Source of the DNA: Sphingobacterium detergens | GTDB taxonomy: Bacteria; Bacteroidota; Bacteroidia; Sphingobacteriales; Sphingobacteriaceae | Reading direction: 5' to 3' | Assembly (NCBI RefSeq): GCF_003610355.1 | Contig: NZ_RAPY01000006.1 | Span: 1 to 64,000, forward strand | DNA: 64,000 nt | In this document: one piece after another, positions 53,191 to 62,261 of the stretch | How positions within the stretch are numbered: the first letter of the stretch is position 1 | Layout: every line of letters starts with the position of its first letter | Notes under the pieces: model-generated | Database searches by the model: none | Told to the model about the DNA's origin: nothing | The model's input: only the letters and a program-made list of their open reading frames with translations | Translations under genes and position numbers: made by a program

Positions 53191-53814
53191 CTATCTACCT
53201 ATGGATGGAAATAGACTGTTATCCTTGATTATAACAACACCAGTTGCATTCTGTATATTGGCATGTTGCAGGTCTTTGTCGGATGTAAAAGATGATCCCT
53301 GTAGGTTTCCCCTTTGATCTTTAAAGAATGCCTGGACAGGAACATTGTTGTAAAAAGTTTTATTGGGGTCCTTAGCTCCTTCATCATAAACGATTTCTTC
53401 CGTTTTCATAATAGACCCATCGGCCATGGTGACAACGACGTTTTTGGTAAAGACGGTTATTTTCTCTTTTTCTTTCCTGATTGCATAGTCAGAGGTAATG
53501 CGTTGTGTTTCCTTTAGCTTCTCATCATAGAAGATAATTTTTATGCTTTTTGGAAACTCATAGACTTCTGTACTATCGTGTTTGATCCGCATTTCAGGTG
53601 CGGTTAGGTTCGCTTTAACCCGGGTTGAATCACTATAGATAACATCGACATGGCGTGATATGTCCACAGCTTCTTCTTTTTTTAAGTTGGCGATCCGGTC
53701 GACTTCCTTTAGGTCTGGCTCACAGGAAGTCAATAAGAGCGCCCCTAGCAAAAATTGAATTACCAGGGGCGATATATTTTGTAATATGGATGCTGCAGAT
53801 ACTTTGCGTGCCAT
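53191..53814 (-). CDS. lptC: LPS export protein LptC-like lipoprotein
   Basis: LptC family periplasmic bridge component of the LPS transport machine. Start set at 53814 (MARKVSAASILQ); the longer frame adds 13 residues overlapping the upstream gene. The N-terminus ends in a lipobox (LLLTSC), so it is a lipoprotein rather than having the single helix of E. coli LptC. The LptC domain is a beta-jellyroll, seen as ISRHVDVIYSDSTRVKANLT, then YEFPKSIKIIFYDEKLKETQ and TEEIVYDEGAKDPNKTFYNN. It begins 4 bases after the upstream outer-membrane-protein gene, in one operon. Confidence 0.87.
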   Translation of the reverse strand: MARKVSAASILQNISPLVIQFLLGALLLTSCEPDLKEVDRIANLKKEEAVDISRHVDVIYSDSTRVKANLTAPEMRIKHDSTEVYEFPKSIKIIFYDEKLKETQRITSDYAIRKEKEKITVFTKNVVVTMADGSIMKTEEIVYDEGAKDPNKTFYNNVPVQAFFKDQRGNLQGSSFTSDKDLQHANIQNATGVVIIKDNSLFPSIGR

Positions 53815-53818
53815 TATC

Positions 53819-55150
53819 TTAGTCAAGTGGATTTGTTCTAAACCAACGGTCATTTAGCGTAAAGCCAATATTGAAGTTGATATAACGTTCACGTAACAAG
53901 CCATTGGCTACTTTACCCATTTGACCAAATTCTGCCGATAAATTGATTTTGGAAAATGCACCTAAATATAGCGTTCTAGCTAATGGTAAGCCCACACCTA
54001 CAGTCACAGCCATATCATTAACGTTTTCGCCGGCTTGAAAATACTGTGTTTTGTTGTATCTGAATCCAAGACGATAATCCACTTGTTTTAAATAGTTAAG
54101 AGATGATCTGTCTGGAGTCAATTGTCCACCAACTGCTACGCCATAATTTTTGCGTAACTCGCCTTCACCATTTCTGACCTGGAATCTTGACCAATCCGCA
54201 TATTTGAAATCTGCACCAACCAACCATCGGCCACTTCGCGCAAGGGTAATACCCACATTATGCTTTAAAGGAAGTGTCAAATGTCTGCTGATTCTATCAG
54301 ACATATAAGTTGTATCGATTGGAATATTTTGATTGTCAGGATCTGATGATGGCTGAGTTCTGGTATCAATGATTGTTGCTCGCTCTTTTATATCGTTGTT
54401 TAGCGATCCCGAATAACCAAAGGTCAAGGCATATTCTTTACCTATAGGCTGTTCGTATTGTAAACCGTAATCAAAAATAATACCTTGGATTTCACGTTTA
54501 TTTTGACGTTGCGGATTCAAAGCTCCAGAGGATAAAGGAAATTCAACGCGGCTATAGTCATTTAATGTACCAAATAGGTAAGACATATTCGCACCGATAC
54601 TCAATCCTTTATAAACACGTACCCCCCAACCTGCATAAGCTTTTGTGAGGCCTCCCTCACCAGTAAAAACCTTGTTGAAGGTCTGCGAATTGATACTTTC
54701 CTGTGAACTTGTTCGGTAACCCACATCCGAGAATGGCAATATCCCCATACTGATACCGCCGAATTTTTTCATCGGAAAGGTCATCGTGATATGACTAAAT
54801 GCAAAATCAGCGGTATTTGCAGATCTAGTTGTTGATTTTAGTTGGGTGTAGTTGCCATATAGACCGGCATCAAAAATACTCACTCGCGCTGCAGAGTAAG
54901 ATGCAGGATTGCTTGGGTTGGTATTGTATACACCGTCGAATGTACGGATACCTGTATTAATCCCCCCCATAGCTCTATACTGAGGTAATAAATCTTCACG
55001 TATCTGACCTATCCCCAATTGAGAATAAGGTGAAGCGGATGTCGTTTTTTGGGCAAATGCGGTAGTAGAACTAGCTAAAATTCCACCTGCTAACAACAGT
55101 TGGAGTGATTTATTTCTTAGAGAGCTTATAAAGCGTTTCTGCATGGTCAA
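53819..55150 (-). CDS. Outer-membrane beta-barrel protein of unknown function
   Basis: 443-residue exported protein; the signal peptide ends at TAFAQ (34), and an ATG at codon 3 (55144) is an alternative start. The mature sequence begins SPYSQLGIGQIREDLLPQYR and is made of amphipathic strands with aromatic girdles (FGGISMGILPFSDVGYRTS, ATIIDTRTQPSSD), ending FTLNDRWF. This looks like a FadL/OmpP1-type barrel; I do not recognise a named family. Four bases separate it from lptC, so it may work with LPS or lipid traffic, which is inference. Confidence 0.75.
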   Translation of the reverse strand: MTMQKRFISSLRNKSLQLLLAGGILASSTTAFAQKTTSASPYSQLGIGQIREDLLPQYRAMGGINTGIRTFDGVYNTNPSNPASYSAARVSIFDAGLYGNYTQLKSTTRSANTADFAFSHITMTFPMKKFGGISMGILPFSDVGYRTSSQESINSQTFNKVFTGEGGLTKAYAGWGVRVYKGLSIGANMSYLFGTLNDYSRVEFPLSSGALNPQRQNKREIQGIIFDYGLQYEQPIGKEYALTFGYSGSLNNDIKERATIIDTRTQPSSDPDNQNIPIDTTYMSDRISRHLTLPLKHNVGITLARSGRWLVGADFKYADWSRFQVRNGEGELRKNYGVAVGGQLTPDRSSLNYLKQVDYRLGFRYNKTQYFQAGENVNDMAVTVGVGLPLARTLYLGAFSKINLSAEFGQMGKVANGLLRERYINFNIGFTLNDRWFRTNPLD

Positions 55151-55320
55151 TCTATAAAATTGAGAAACTAATGTTTATTTAGTTTTTGTGAAATCTTTGA
55201 GTTTTTTGACTCGTGTAATTAAATGTTCTTTGCTTTTATTCGCATACAAAACTATTCAATTTTTGTGAGCTTGTTAAGCCGATTTTGTTAAAAAAGGTTA
55301 AACACCTGTTGTACAAATGT

Positions 55321-56304
55321 TTAGAAAAATTGAAAGTAGATTATGGTTAATGCGATGATTGCATACACGACCTCGAAAAACCATTTCTTTTTGGCGTAGG
55401 TGAAGTAGTAGGCCATATAAATCGCAATCGGGGGAGCACAGAGTAAAAAGTGTGCCTCAGTTAATTTCTTATTCCAATAAAAGGAGGCTACAGCCAAGCA
55501 TAACATGAAAAATAACAACTGAAAGGATTTTCGGATATGCACAATGCTCTTGAAAAAATTATCTTTGAGGATCAACAAGAAGAGGATCAGTGTAAAGAGT
55601 ACAGGAACCAATACCAGGTAATCAAATAATTGAATACGGATAGCCGTTGGGAATTTGTAGGTGAATGGCAACCATATGGTGTAAAATAATTCCATTTTTC
55701 CTACCCATAAATAGATTACTCCCAATATAAAATAGATTGTAGCCAACCCCAATAGTGGTGTGATCCATTCGCGCCAATTGAATGGCCTAAAAATAAGTAG
55801 GGCGATCCAAAGTAGGAAGAACATGCTCAAAAAAGGAAAGTAGATCAGACTTCCTATCCCGACAATCATCCCTAGATCGAACATTTCTGCCTTTACATCT
55901 GTCTGACGATAGAGGGAAAGCAATTTGCTCAACATCCAGATCGAAATAAAGTTACAGATGAGAGTGGGAGACAGAACCAGAAAGGGTAAAAATAAACTGG
56001 CCAGCGTCATATACATCAATGCAACCAAAAAACTAGGTTTTCCCAGTAAATTGAAATGGCTTGTGATCCGATTCAGTATCGTTGCCTGAAAAATGGTCAG
56101 GATCAGTGTGATGAAGACGTTGGTCGCTGGCGAGAGGTTGATTAAATTGTTTTCTCCCAGTAGATTTCCAAGTGCAGGTTCAAAAATCACAGAATCAAGT
56201 TTATCCGGTACATGTAAGAATATGCCAAGGCATAGTACAAAACCCACAAGGGATAAAAATAGAATATTTATTGGTGTGTAATTTCTGAACTGACTGATAA
56301 TCAT
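55321..56304 (-). CDS. DUF6427 family membrane protein
   Basis: 327-residue polytopic inner-membrane protein with about nine helices, e.g. INILFLSLVGFVLCLGIFL near the N-terminus and FFLLWIALLIFRPFNWREWI in the middle. The FRPFNWREW-type motif supports DUF6427, a Bacteroidota family with no known function. No signal peptide. It starts 20 bases after the ccmD-like gene, so it is transcribed with it. Confidence 0.72.
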   Translation of the reverse strand: MIISQFRNYTPINILFLSLVGFVLCLGIFLHVPDKLDSVIFEPALGNLLGENNLINLSPATNVFITLILTIFQATILNRITSHFNLLGKPSFLVALMYMTLASLFLPFLVLSPTLICNFISIWMLSKLLSLYRQTDVKAEMFDLGMIVGIGSLIYFPFLSMFFLLWIALLIFRPFNWREWITPLLGLATIYFILGVIYLWVGKMELFYTIWLPFTYKFPTAIRIQLFDYLVLVPVLFTLILFLLILKDNFFKSIVHIRKSFQLLFFMLCLAVASFYWNKKLTEAHFLLCAPPIAIYMAYYFTYAKKKWFFEVVYAIIALTIIYFQFF

Positions 56305-56324
56305 GGTGCGCGATAAATATTTGA

Positions 56325-56534
56325 CTATTTATTCTTTTTCTCCAACTTCGTTATACGACGGTCGAGCAAGAAAAGAAAGAAGGCTAGACCTAGAAAAATG
56401 ACCAACATCACAAGAACAACCACATAGATTTTGCCCTCACTACGTAAGCCCGTTGCCATATCAACGTCATCCTGTGCAAATGTGCTTAAAGTTGATAAGA
56501 TTAATAATGCAATTGACAATGTTATTTTTTTCAT
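56325..56534 (-). CDS. CcmD-like small membrane protein
   Basis: 69-residue protein with a signal-peptide-like N-terminus (MKKITLSIALLILSTLSTFA) and one membrane helix, VVVLVMLVIFLGLAFFLFLL, followed by DRRITKLEKK. The helix plus basic tail is the CcmD pattern; CcmD anchors and releases holo-CcmE in cytochrome c maturation. Order ccmB-ccmC-ccmD supports the call, though a 268-base gap separates it from ccmC. Confidence 0.75.
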   Translation of the reverse strand: MKKITLSIALLILSTLSTFAQDDVDMATGLRSEGKIYVVVLVMLVIFLGLAFFLFLLDRRITKLEKKNK

Positions 56535-56570
56535 GCTATTTATTTGTCTTTTAATGGCTGATTAGAACCC

Positions 56571-56610
56571 GCGTAAATAAAAAAGTATTGTTTGCAAATA
56601 TTATTTACGC
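56571..56610. repeat. Inverted repeat in the ccmC-ccmD gap
   Basis: GCGTAAATAA (56571-56580) is fully complementary to TTATTTACGC (56601-56610), 20-base AT-rich spacer. It lies about 37 bases upstream of ccmD. It could be an operator or a stem in the ccmCD transcript. Confidence 0.45.
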
Positions 56611-56802
56611 TTTGGTTTTATCAGACTTCTATTTTTTATCGATGTTGTCGCCGCATGAAATCCAGTATTAAATTTATGCTGAAGAACGTTTTGGCGATTG
56701 CTATTTTAACCCTTTTTTATTGAGCCTAAGCTCGTTGTTGACTGGGGATCTCTTCAAAGACATGAAAAATACCCTGCCTCTTATTCTTATTGATGATTAC
56801 GT

Positions 56803-57465
56803 TTAGCTTTCCTGTTCTTTTCTTTCCAATAAACGTACTCTATAGCGGAGTGAACAGATCCAGAAAGCGATCATTGGCCATCCGATCATTGCGGCATAAA
56901 ATGTTGGACGAAGCTCGTTGCTCATTTGTAGCTGGCCAAAAGTAGCGTTACCACCACTTCCGGGGTGAAGAGAATCTGTCATTTTTGGCAGAATATAGAG
57001 CAGCACAATAATAATCGGAAATGCAAAAATGTTGTAGACTGCAGATATTTTCGCCCTTTTCTGCTCTTCTTCGAGCGCATTGCGGAGTACAAGGTAGGCC
57101 AGGTACATTAAAGTCGCTATTGCCGAACCATTTAATTTGGGGTCATTTGGCCAAGGTTCACCCCAGGTAATATTTGCCCATAACATTCCTGTTGCCAAAC
57201 CAAAAAAACAAAAAGTAATACCTGTATTAACAGCTTCAATAGCCATTAGGTCATATTCTTGTTTTCCTGTATTGAGGTATTTGATACTATAAATGACTGA
57301 AATCAGATACATCACGATCATCGCAGACCACATCGGGACATGGAAATAGACGTTTCGGATACTTTCGTGAAGGATAAATAGGCGGGGAACAGGGCCCAAA
57401 AGGCCATTGATAATGACTGCGCAGATAATCAGGACAGCTAATATTTTCCACCATTTTTTTCTCAT
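56803..57465 (-). CDS. ccmC: Heme exporter protein CcmC
   Basis: Cytochrome c maturation protein of 220 residues with six hydrophobic helices. It binds heme and presents it to CcmE. The WWD-like heme-handling segment is WGEPWPNDPKLNGSA (about 107-121), with conserved flanking histidines in LFILHESIRNVYFHVPMWSA (about 30-49) and LHPGSGGNATFG near 166. It lies 36 bases after ccmB, in the same orientation. Confidence 0.9.
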   Translation of the reverse strand: MRKKWWKILAVLIICAVIINGLLGPVPRLFILHESIRNVYFHVPMWSAMIVMYLISVIYSIKYLNTGKQEYDLMAIEAVNTGITFCFFGLATGMLWANITWGEPWPNDPKLNGSAIATLMYLAYLVLRNALEEEQKRAKISAVYNIFAFPIIIVLLYILPKMTDSLHPGSGGNATFGQLQMSNELRPTFYAAMIGWPMIAFWICSLRYRVRLLERKEQES

Positions 57466-57501
57466 GGTAAATTGAATTTAATGTGTTTTCAATTCTAAAA
57501 T

Positions 57502-58161
57502 TTAATCTCGCCAAAGGTACGGAAATAACAATAAAGAAATAGTGATCGTGATTACATTAATTGCGAGTAATACAATTATTTCTTTTGTACTTGCCGCCCT
57601 TTCCAGGCCTTCTATGGCATTGCGGGAGAGCTTGATCAATACGATCAGTAGGGGGATGATAGCCGGAAAACTCAAAATAGCCATGAGCGTACTGTTGTTT
57701 CCAGCTTTGGAACTTATACCAGAAATCATGGTAAATACACTGGCAAAACTAATACTACCAAGAATGACTGAAATGAAATATAGCGTGGGATCCCCCAGTG
57801 GATTTTTGAATATGATTGAATAGACGAAATAAGCGATTGTCGCCAAGATGGTCATCAATAACATATTGTAAATAACTTTGGCGAGTATAATAGCTCTTGG
57901 GTCAACTAGTGAATAGTAATAGAGCTGTCGGTTGGGATTTTCTTGAACAAAACTCTTGTTGATTGCATTGATTGAAGCGAATAACATAATTATCCAAAAC
58001 AATGCATTCCAAACTGTAGTATCTACTGATTTGAATGCTTGATAACAAACAAATACAGTAGATACGACATATAGTAGGATTCCGTTGATGGCGTATTTTG
58101 ATCGCCATTCTAGAATAATGTCTTTAAGAATCAAAGTTTTTACCTGTTGCAGTAAAGTCAT
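57502..58161 (-). CDS. ccmB: Heme exporter protein CcmB
   Basis: Membrane subunit of the CcmAB heme-trafficking ABC system, about 219 residues and six helices. The start at 58161 (MTLLQQVKTLILKD) is preferred: the ATG at 58170 lies inside a -7 promoter element. Typical CcmB features are LILKDIILEWRSKYAINGI at the N-terminus and LYYYSLVDPRAIILAKVIYN. Neither ccmA nor ccmE/F lies here, so the locus is partial in this window. Confidence 0.9.
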   Translation of the reverse strand: MTLLQQVKTLILKDIILEWRSKYAINGILLYVVSTVFVCYQAFKSVDTTVWNALFWIIMLFASINAINKSFVQENPNRQLYYYSLVDPRAIILAKVIYNMLLMTILATIAYFVYSIIFKNPLGDPTLYFISVILGSISFASVFTMISGISSKAGNNSTLMAILSFPAIIPLLIVLIKLSRNAIEGLERAASTKEIIVLLAINVITITISLLLFPYLWRD

Positions 58162-58167
58162 ATACCG

Positions 58168-58183
58168 CAAAGATACAAATGTA
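58168..58183 (-). promoter_or_regulatory. Tandem -7 elements upstream of ccmB
   Basis: Minus strand TACATTTG (complement of 58176-58183) directly followed by TATCTTTG (complement of 58168-58175): two abutting exact -7 matches, the second ending six bases before the ccmB ATG at 58161. I see no -33 TTTG; a palindrome (58187-58205) sits in that place. Confidence 0.5.
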
Positions 58184-58186
58184 TTT

Positions 58187-58205
58187 TAACCACAGGAGGT
58201 GGTTA
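58187..58205. promoter_or_regulatory. Palindrome upstream of ccmB, possible operator
   Basis: TAACCAC (58187-58193) and GTGGTTA (58199-58205) are perfect arms around five bases (AGGAG). It lies just upstream of the ccmB -7 elements, where a repressor or activator would bind. It could also be the terminator stem of the YtxH gene, but no T run follows. Confidence 0.4.
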
Positions 58206-58238
58206 AACCATCAATTCTTAAAAAAATGTTTTTTTTAC

Positions 58239-58634
58239 TTATGCATTAGAAATTTTTGATTTAGCAGCATCGGTTGTGTTGTCGATTTTACTTGCTAAAT
58301 TCTGAGCTGCATTGTTTGCGTGGTCCAAAGCCTCTCTACCGGCTTCTTTTGCTTTGTTTTTCAATGCATCGGCATCATCTGAAGCTTTACTAAAAGCAGC
58401 TTGAGCTTTTGATTTTAAGTTGTCCAACTCGGCAGAAGCTCTATTTGCTAACTTTTGTGCTTTTCTAGCTTCTTTTTTCGAAAGATCCTTCAATGACTTA
58501 GTTAAGCTTTTGATGCCATCATTTGCACGATCTAATTGTTTTTTCCCGTCATCGGTTCCTAAAAGATACCATGCAGCAGCTCCCGCAGCCAATCCTACCA
58601 AAGCAAATGCCACTAATCCATTTTTATTTTTCAT
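58239..58634 (-). CDS. YtxH domain-containing protein
   Basis: 131-residue protein with an N-terminal membrane helix (GLVAFALVGLAAGAAAWYLL) and a long Ala/Lys/Asp-rich helical tail (SLTKSLKDLSKKEARKAQKL and onward). The pattern GLVAGAAAW-x-LLGTDDGKK is the YtxH-type start seen in stress and envelope proteins. Probably membrane-anchored with an extended coil; role unknown. Confidence 0.83.
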   Translation of the reverse strand: MKNKNGLVAFALVGLAAGAAAWYLLGTDDGKKQLDRANDGIKSLTKSLKDLSKKEARKAQKLANRASAELDNLKSKAQAAFSKASDDADALKNKAKEAGREALDHANNAAQNLASKIDNTTDAAKSKISNA

Positions 58635-58737
58635 AATTCTTCTATTTTATTGTGTATTCAAATGATAATCAAGTATGATACCAAATGAACAATCTCTGGG
58701 ACAATTTGTTTAAAAAGAATCAATAATTAACAAAATT

Positions 58738-60573
58738 TTACATATCTACCTTTTGCTGTTTGGATTGCAAGGTGTACAGGTGTCTATAGAGGCCAGTTTC
58801 TTTCTGTAGTAATTCGAAATGTGTTCCACTCTCCGAAACAACCCCGTTTTCGACCACAATGATTTTGTCTGCATCGACGATTGTAGAAAGCCGGTGTGCA
58901 ATAATAACGGACGTACGGCCACGCATTAATTCCTCTAAGGCATCTTGAACTTGACGTTCAGATTCTGAATCTAAAGAGGATGTTGCTTCATCTAAGATCA
59001 GAATAGCAGGGTCTTTGAGTAGCGCACGGGCGATAGCAATGCGTTGACGTTGTCCGCCAGAAAGTTTTACTCCGCGTTCCCCAACGATGGTATCATAACC
59101 TTCAGGAAAACCTAATATAAATTGATGTGCATTGGCACGTTGGGCGGCCTCAGTTATTTCAGTTTCGGTAGCATCTAATTTACCATAAGCGATATTCTCG
59201 CGGATAGTTCCGCCAAATAATAAAACGTCCTGTGGTACAATGGCAACCTGATTCCGTATATCACAGAGGTCAAAATCTGAGGCGGGCTTGCCATCATAAA
59301 GCACCTCACCTTTATTGTTTGTATAAAATTGTAGTATTAAAGATGCGATGGTTGATTTACCGGTCCCGCTGGGGCCGACTATGGCAATTTTATCGCCGGC
59401 ATTAGCCGTAAAGTTAATGTCTTTGAGAATTTCAATGTCCGGTCGGCTAGGGTAGGCAAAGGCCACATGATTGAAGCTGAGGTCTCCACTGATCTTTTTA
59501 CGAATATCTTTGCAGCTCGGTTCAACCTTGATATCTTCCTGTGGCTCATCAAGAATTTCCAGGATCCTTTCACTCGCTCCCAACGAGCGTTGGATATTCG
59601 AGTATAATTCTGGCAAACTACCCATTGACCCGGCGACAAACATAGAATACAGGATATAGGTCGTTAAATCTCCAACAGATATCTCGTGGATAGATACTAA
59701 TGCCGCACCATACCAGATGACGGCTATAACAGCTCCGAAAATACAGAATATGATAAAGGAGGCAAAGGCACCGCGGAAGGTTGCTCCCTTGACGGCTAAT
59801 TTGACAACAGAGTCCATTTGATTACTGTAGCGGTTGAATTCAAAGTATTCATTCACAAAAGCTTTTACATTGCTGATGCCTAATAATGTTTCTTGAACAA
59901 TACTATTTGACTCCGCCATCTTATCCTGAGCCTGTCTGGATAATTCGCGAATGAATTTCCCAAAGACAATGGCTGCAACCACAATAACGGGTAATATGCA
60001 AAGATTCATCAAGGCCAATTTGGGTGATACCCAGACCAACAGAAATACACCAAAACAAAGACTGATCAATTGTCTTAAAATTTCAGCCAATGTGGTCGTC
60101 AGGGTGTCTTGGATCTGAGATAGATCTGCGGATAACCTGCTGTTTAATTCTCCAACACGGCGGTTGGCGAAAAATTCGATTGGCAAGGAGATGAGTTTAT
60201 GATAGGTGTCTTTACGTATTTTTGCCAAAGCACGTTCTCCGATCTCGACAAAGATACGGATACGAAAAAATGAAACAATGGAGGTGAACGATAGGATAAC
60301 AAAAGCGACCCCGCCGATGTAATAAACTTCAGGAGTTAACCAAGAGTAGGTTTGTTTGCCTTGGGCAGCGTCAATCATAGCACCCAATAGTGCAGGGAAG
60401 GTCAGCATAGAAAGACTGGATAATGCCAGAAATAACATTCCCATTCCAAACTTAACCCGATAAGGCCTTAAATAGGTCATTATTTTCGAAGCTCGTAATA
60501 GGAGCTCCTTATTTAACTTTGGTTTTGGTAGATCTTCTTCTTGTTTATTACCACTATTGAAACCTCTTGCCAT
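58738..60573 (-). CDS. MsbA-like ABC exporter (fused permease and ATPase)
   Basis: 611-residue half-transporter: six transmembrane helices (about 40-330), then an ATPase domain. Walker A GPSGTGKST is at 400-408; the signature LSGGQRQRIAIARAL and Walker B ILILDEATSSLDSE follow, with H-loop IIAHRLSTI. Works as a homodimer. Family resemblance is to MsbA-type lipid A flippases and related exporters; the cargo cannot be assigned. A -7 match (TACATTTG, complement of 60605-60612) lies about 35 bases upstream. Confidence 0.93.
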   Translation of the reverse strand: MARGFNSGNKQEEDLPKPKLNKELLLRASKIMTYLRPYRVKFGMGMLFLALSSLSMLTFPALLGAMIDAAQGKQTYSWLTPEVYYIGGVAFVILSFTSIVSFFRIRIFVEIGERALAKIRKDTYHKLISLPIEFFANRRVGELNSRLSADLSQIQDTLTTTLAEILRQLISLCFGVFLLVWVSPKLALMNLCILPVIVVAAIVFGKFIRELSRQAQDKMAESNSIVQETLLGISNVKAFVNEYFEFNRYSNQMDSVVKLAVKGATFRGAFASFIIFCIFGAVIAVIWYGAALVSIHEISVGDLTTYILYSMFVAGSMGSLPELYSNIQRSLGASERILEILDEPQEDIKVEPSCKDIRKKISGDLSFNHVAFAYPSRPDIEILKDINFTANAGDKIAIVGPSGTGKSTIASLILQFYTNNKGEVLYDGKPASDFDLCDIRNQVAIVPQDVLLFGGTIRENIAYGKLDATETEITEAAQRANAHQFILGFPEGYDTIVGERGVKLSGGQRQRIAIARALLKDPAILILDEATSSLDSESERQVQDALEELMRGRTSVIIAHRLSTIVDADKIIVVENGVVSESGTHFELLQKETGLYRHLYTLQSKQQKVDM

Positions 60574-60744
60574 AATCCGCTACTTCAATGTTTTGTTGCG
60601 AGGACAAATGTAAAGAGATTAAAAATATTTTGCTATCATACTTTGGTCAATTTTTTAGCTTTTTACCTATTTTAATCAACTAAAGTTATATTTTGACCTG
60701 TTTTCTTGGTACATGTCACCGATTGATAGGAGAGATCCAAAGGA

Positions 60745-61296
60745 CTAGCCTGAATTTTTGCCGATGCGTGTCGTTTTTTGTGTATGATTACGGTACAACA
60801 AAGCTGCGAGGACAATAATGACAAGTAAAGCGATGTAAAGCCATAAATTACCAGCCAGGCCCTTTCCTTCGGTTTTGTCCAACTCGGTCCGGAGTCGTTC
60901 ATTTTCGTTTTGAAGCTTATTGATCGTACCCATATAAGCAGAGATCTGTTTGTCATATTCAGTCGCCATCTGTCGAAATTTGTCCTTTTCGAAATCTTTG
61001 ATTTTTAACAGTTGCTGTGTCTCTAAAAAAATGTTGTTGTCTGTAATCACGACATCCTTCAGGATATCGATGCTTTTTTGCATATCGCCTTTGGATTTGA
61101 ATAGGCCAAAAAGGCCTGTTTTCTGGGTAAGGCTCGTGTCATAGGCGCCAAACTTCTGTTGTCGTGCATCGAGTAGGCTGTTGACACGTTTGCGTTGTAC
61201 CTCAAAAGCACTGGAATCTGCATTTTCCTGTGCACTTAGAAGCCCGAGACTAAACAATAGCAGGAAAGATAGTAGTGTGTATTTTAAAGATTTCAT
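60745..61296 (-). CDS. Exported coiled-coil protein with C-terminal membrane helix
   Basis: 183-residue protein that I do not recognise. A signal peptide (LLSFLLLFSLGLLSAQ) is followed by a long helical region, about 30-150, with a coiled-coil pattern (TINKLQNENERLRTELDKTE). A C-terminal helix (LYIALLVIIVLAALLY) and a basic tail follow. Predicted topology: a periplasmic coil tethered to the membrane with the tail inside. The neighbours, an ABC exporter downstream and a SAM-hydroxide adenosyltransferase upstream, give no clear role. Confidence 0.75.
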   Translation of the reverse strand: MKSLKYTLLSFLLLFSLGLLSAQENADSSAFEVQRKRVNSLLDARQQKFGAYDTSLTQKTGLFGLFKSKGDMQKSIDILKDVVITDNNIFLETQQLLKIKDFEKDKFRQMATEYDKQISAYMGTINKLQNENERLRTELDKTEGKGLAGNLWLYIALLVIIVLAALLYRNHTQKTTRIGKNSG

Positions 61297-61472
61297 ACTT
61301 GAATTTGAACAATCAATCTGAAATTAACGTTACTGAAATTGCATCAATTTGTCAAACGGCAAAGTGGGGCTGACAAGCCCGCAAAATCCAGTGTTAAACT
61401 GCCAAAACCCCGTTGGGTAATTTAGGGACAGATTGAAGTGAATAAACTATTTCTAGAAATGAATTTATGAAA

Positions 61473-62261
61473 TTAATCTTTAAATTCGATACGAATGACA
61501 TTAGAATCGTCATCGTGAAGCCCCAAGAGTTGGCTCGCATTGCCTTTGTTGATGGCAATTTCTAAGTAATTACTGATACCAAAAAGACACAATTTTTCGC
61601 CCTCACCGACCTCGTTGTAATGCCAAGAAAGATTGGTGATTGTTTCATTGCGTTTGAAATACAAGATGAAATTCCGTCCCTTTTGGACTTTATTGAACAG
61701 GTCTTTGGAAATATTGGTAATGGCATTGCCAAAAGCGTCCACATAAATAACATTGCCACGGATCATGTCTTTATCAAAGATCGGTTGCAAAGTGACTTTT
61801 TCGATCAGTTGATGCATGGGTGTACCGACATCTTTCAGTTTGCCTCCTTTTGCAATATGACAGGCAGATTTCGAAAGAATATCTGCAAGCGGGAAATGGA
61901 GATACCTCAGGTCCTGCATCAAATTGAGTTCGTACAATTCCTGTGGTTCATTTCCATTCAACAGTAAGCTGAAAATTCCATTGTCCGCACCAACAAAATA
62001 ATGATCCCTGTATTTCATGCCGATATATTTGGATTCTTCATGAAAGAGGGTATTGATGCCGATGATATGTACCGTTCCTTTTGGGAAATAATGATACGCA
62101 TTACCAAGTACAAAGGCTGCGCGCGGAATATTAAATGCAGGGATCTCGTGGGTGATATCGACAATATTAACATCAGACAACTGCGTTAAAAGGCTCCCTT
62201 TTAGCGCAGCTTGATAAAAATCTTTATGTCCTAGATCTGTCGTTAACGTAATTACTGCCAT
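61473..62261 (-). CDS. SAM hydroxide adenosyltransferase (DUF62 family)
   Basis: 262-residue cytosolic protein of the DUF62 family, known to hydrolyse S-adenosylmethionine to adenosine and methionine (relatives include SAM-dependent halogenases). Family features are ITLTTDLGHKDFYQAALKGS at the N-terminus, DITHEIPAFNIPRAAFVLGN and FVGADNGIFSLLL. YVDAFGNAITNISKDLF marks the second domain. Full length. In this phylum the natural role is unclear. Confidence 0.88.
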   Translation of the reverse strand: MAVITLTTDLGHKDFYQAALKGSLLTQLSDVNIVDITHEIPAFNIPRAAFVLGNAYHYFPKGTVHIIGINTLFHEESKYIGMKYRDHYFVGADNGIFSLLLNGNEPQELYELNLMQDLRYLHFPLADILSKSACHIAKGGKLKDVGTPMHQLIEKVTLQPIFDKDMIRGNVIYVDAFGNAITNISKDLFNKVQKGRNFILYFKRNETITNLSWHYNEVGEGEKLCLFGISNYLEIAINKGNASQLLGLHDDDSNVIRIEFKD

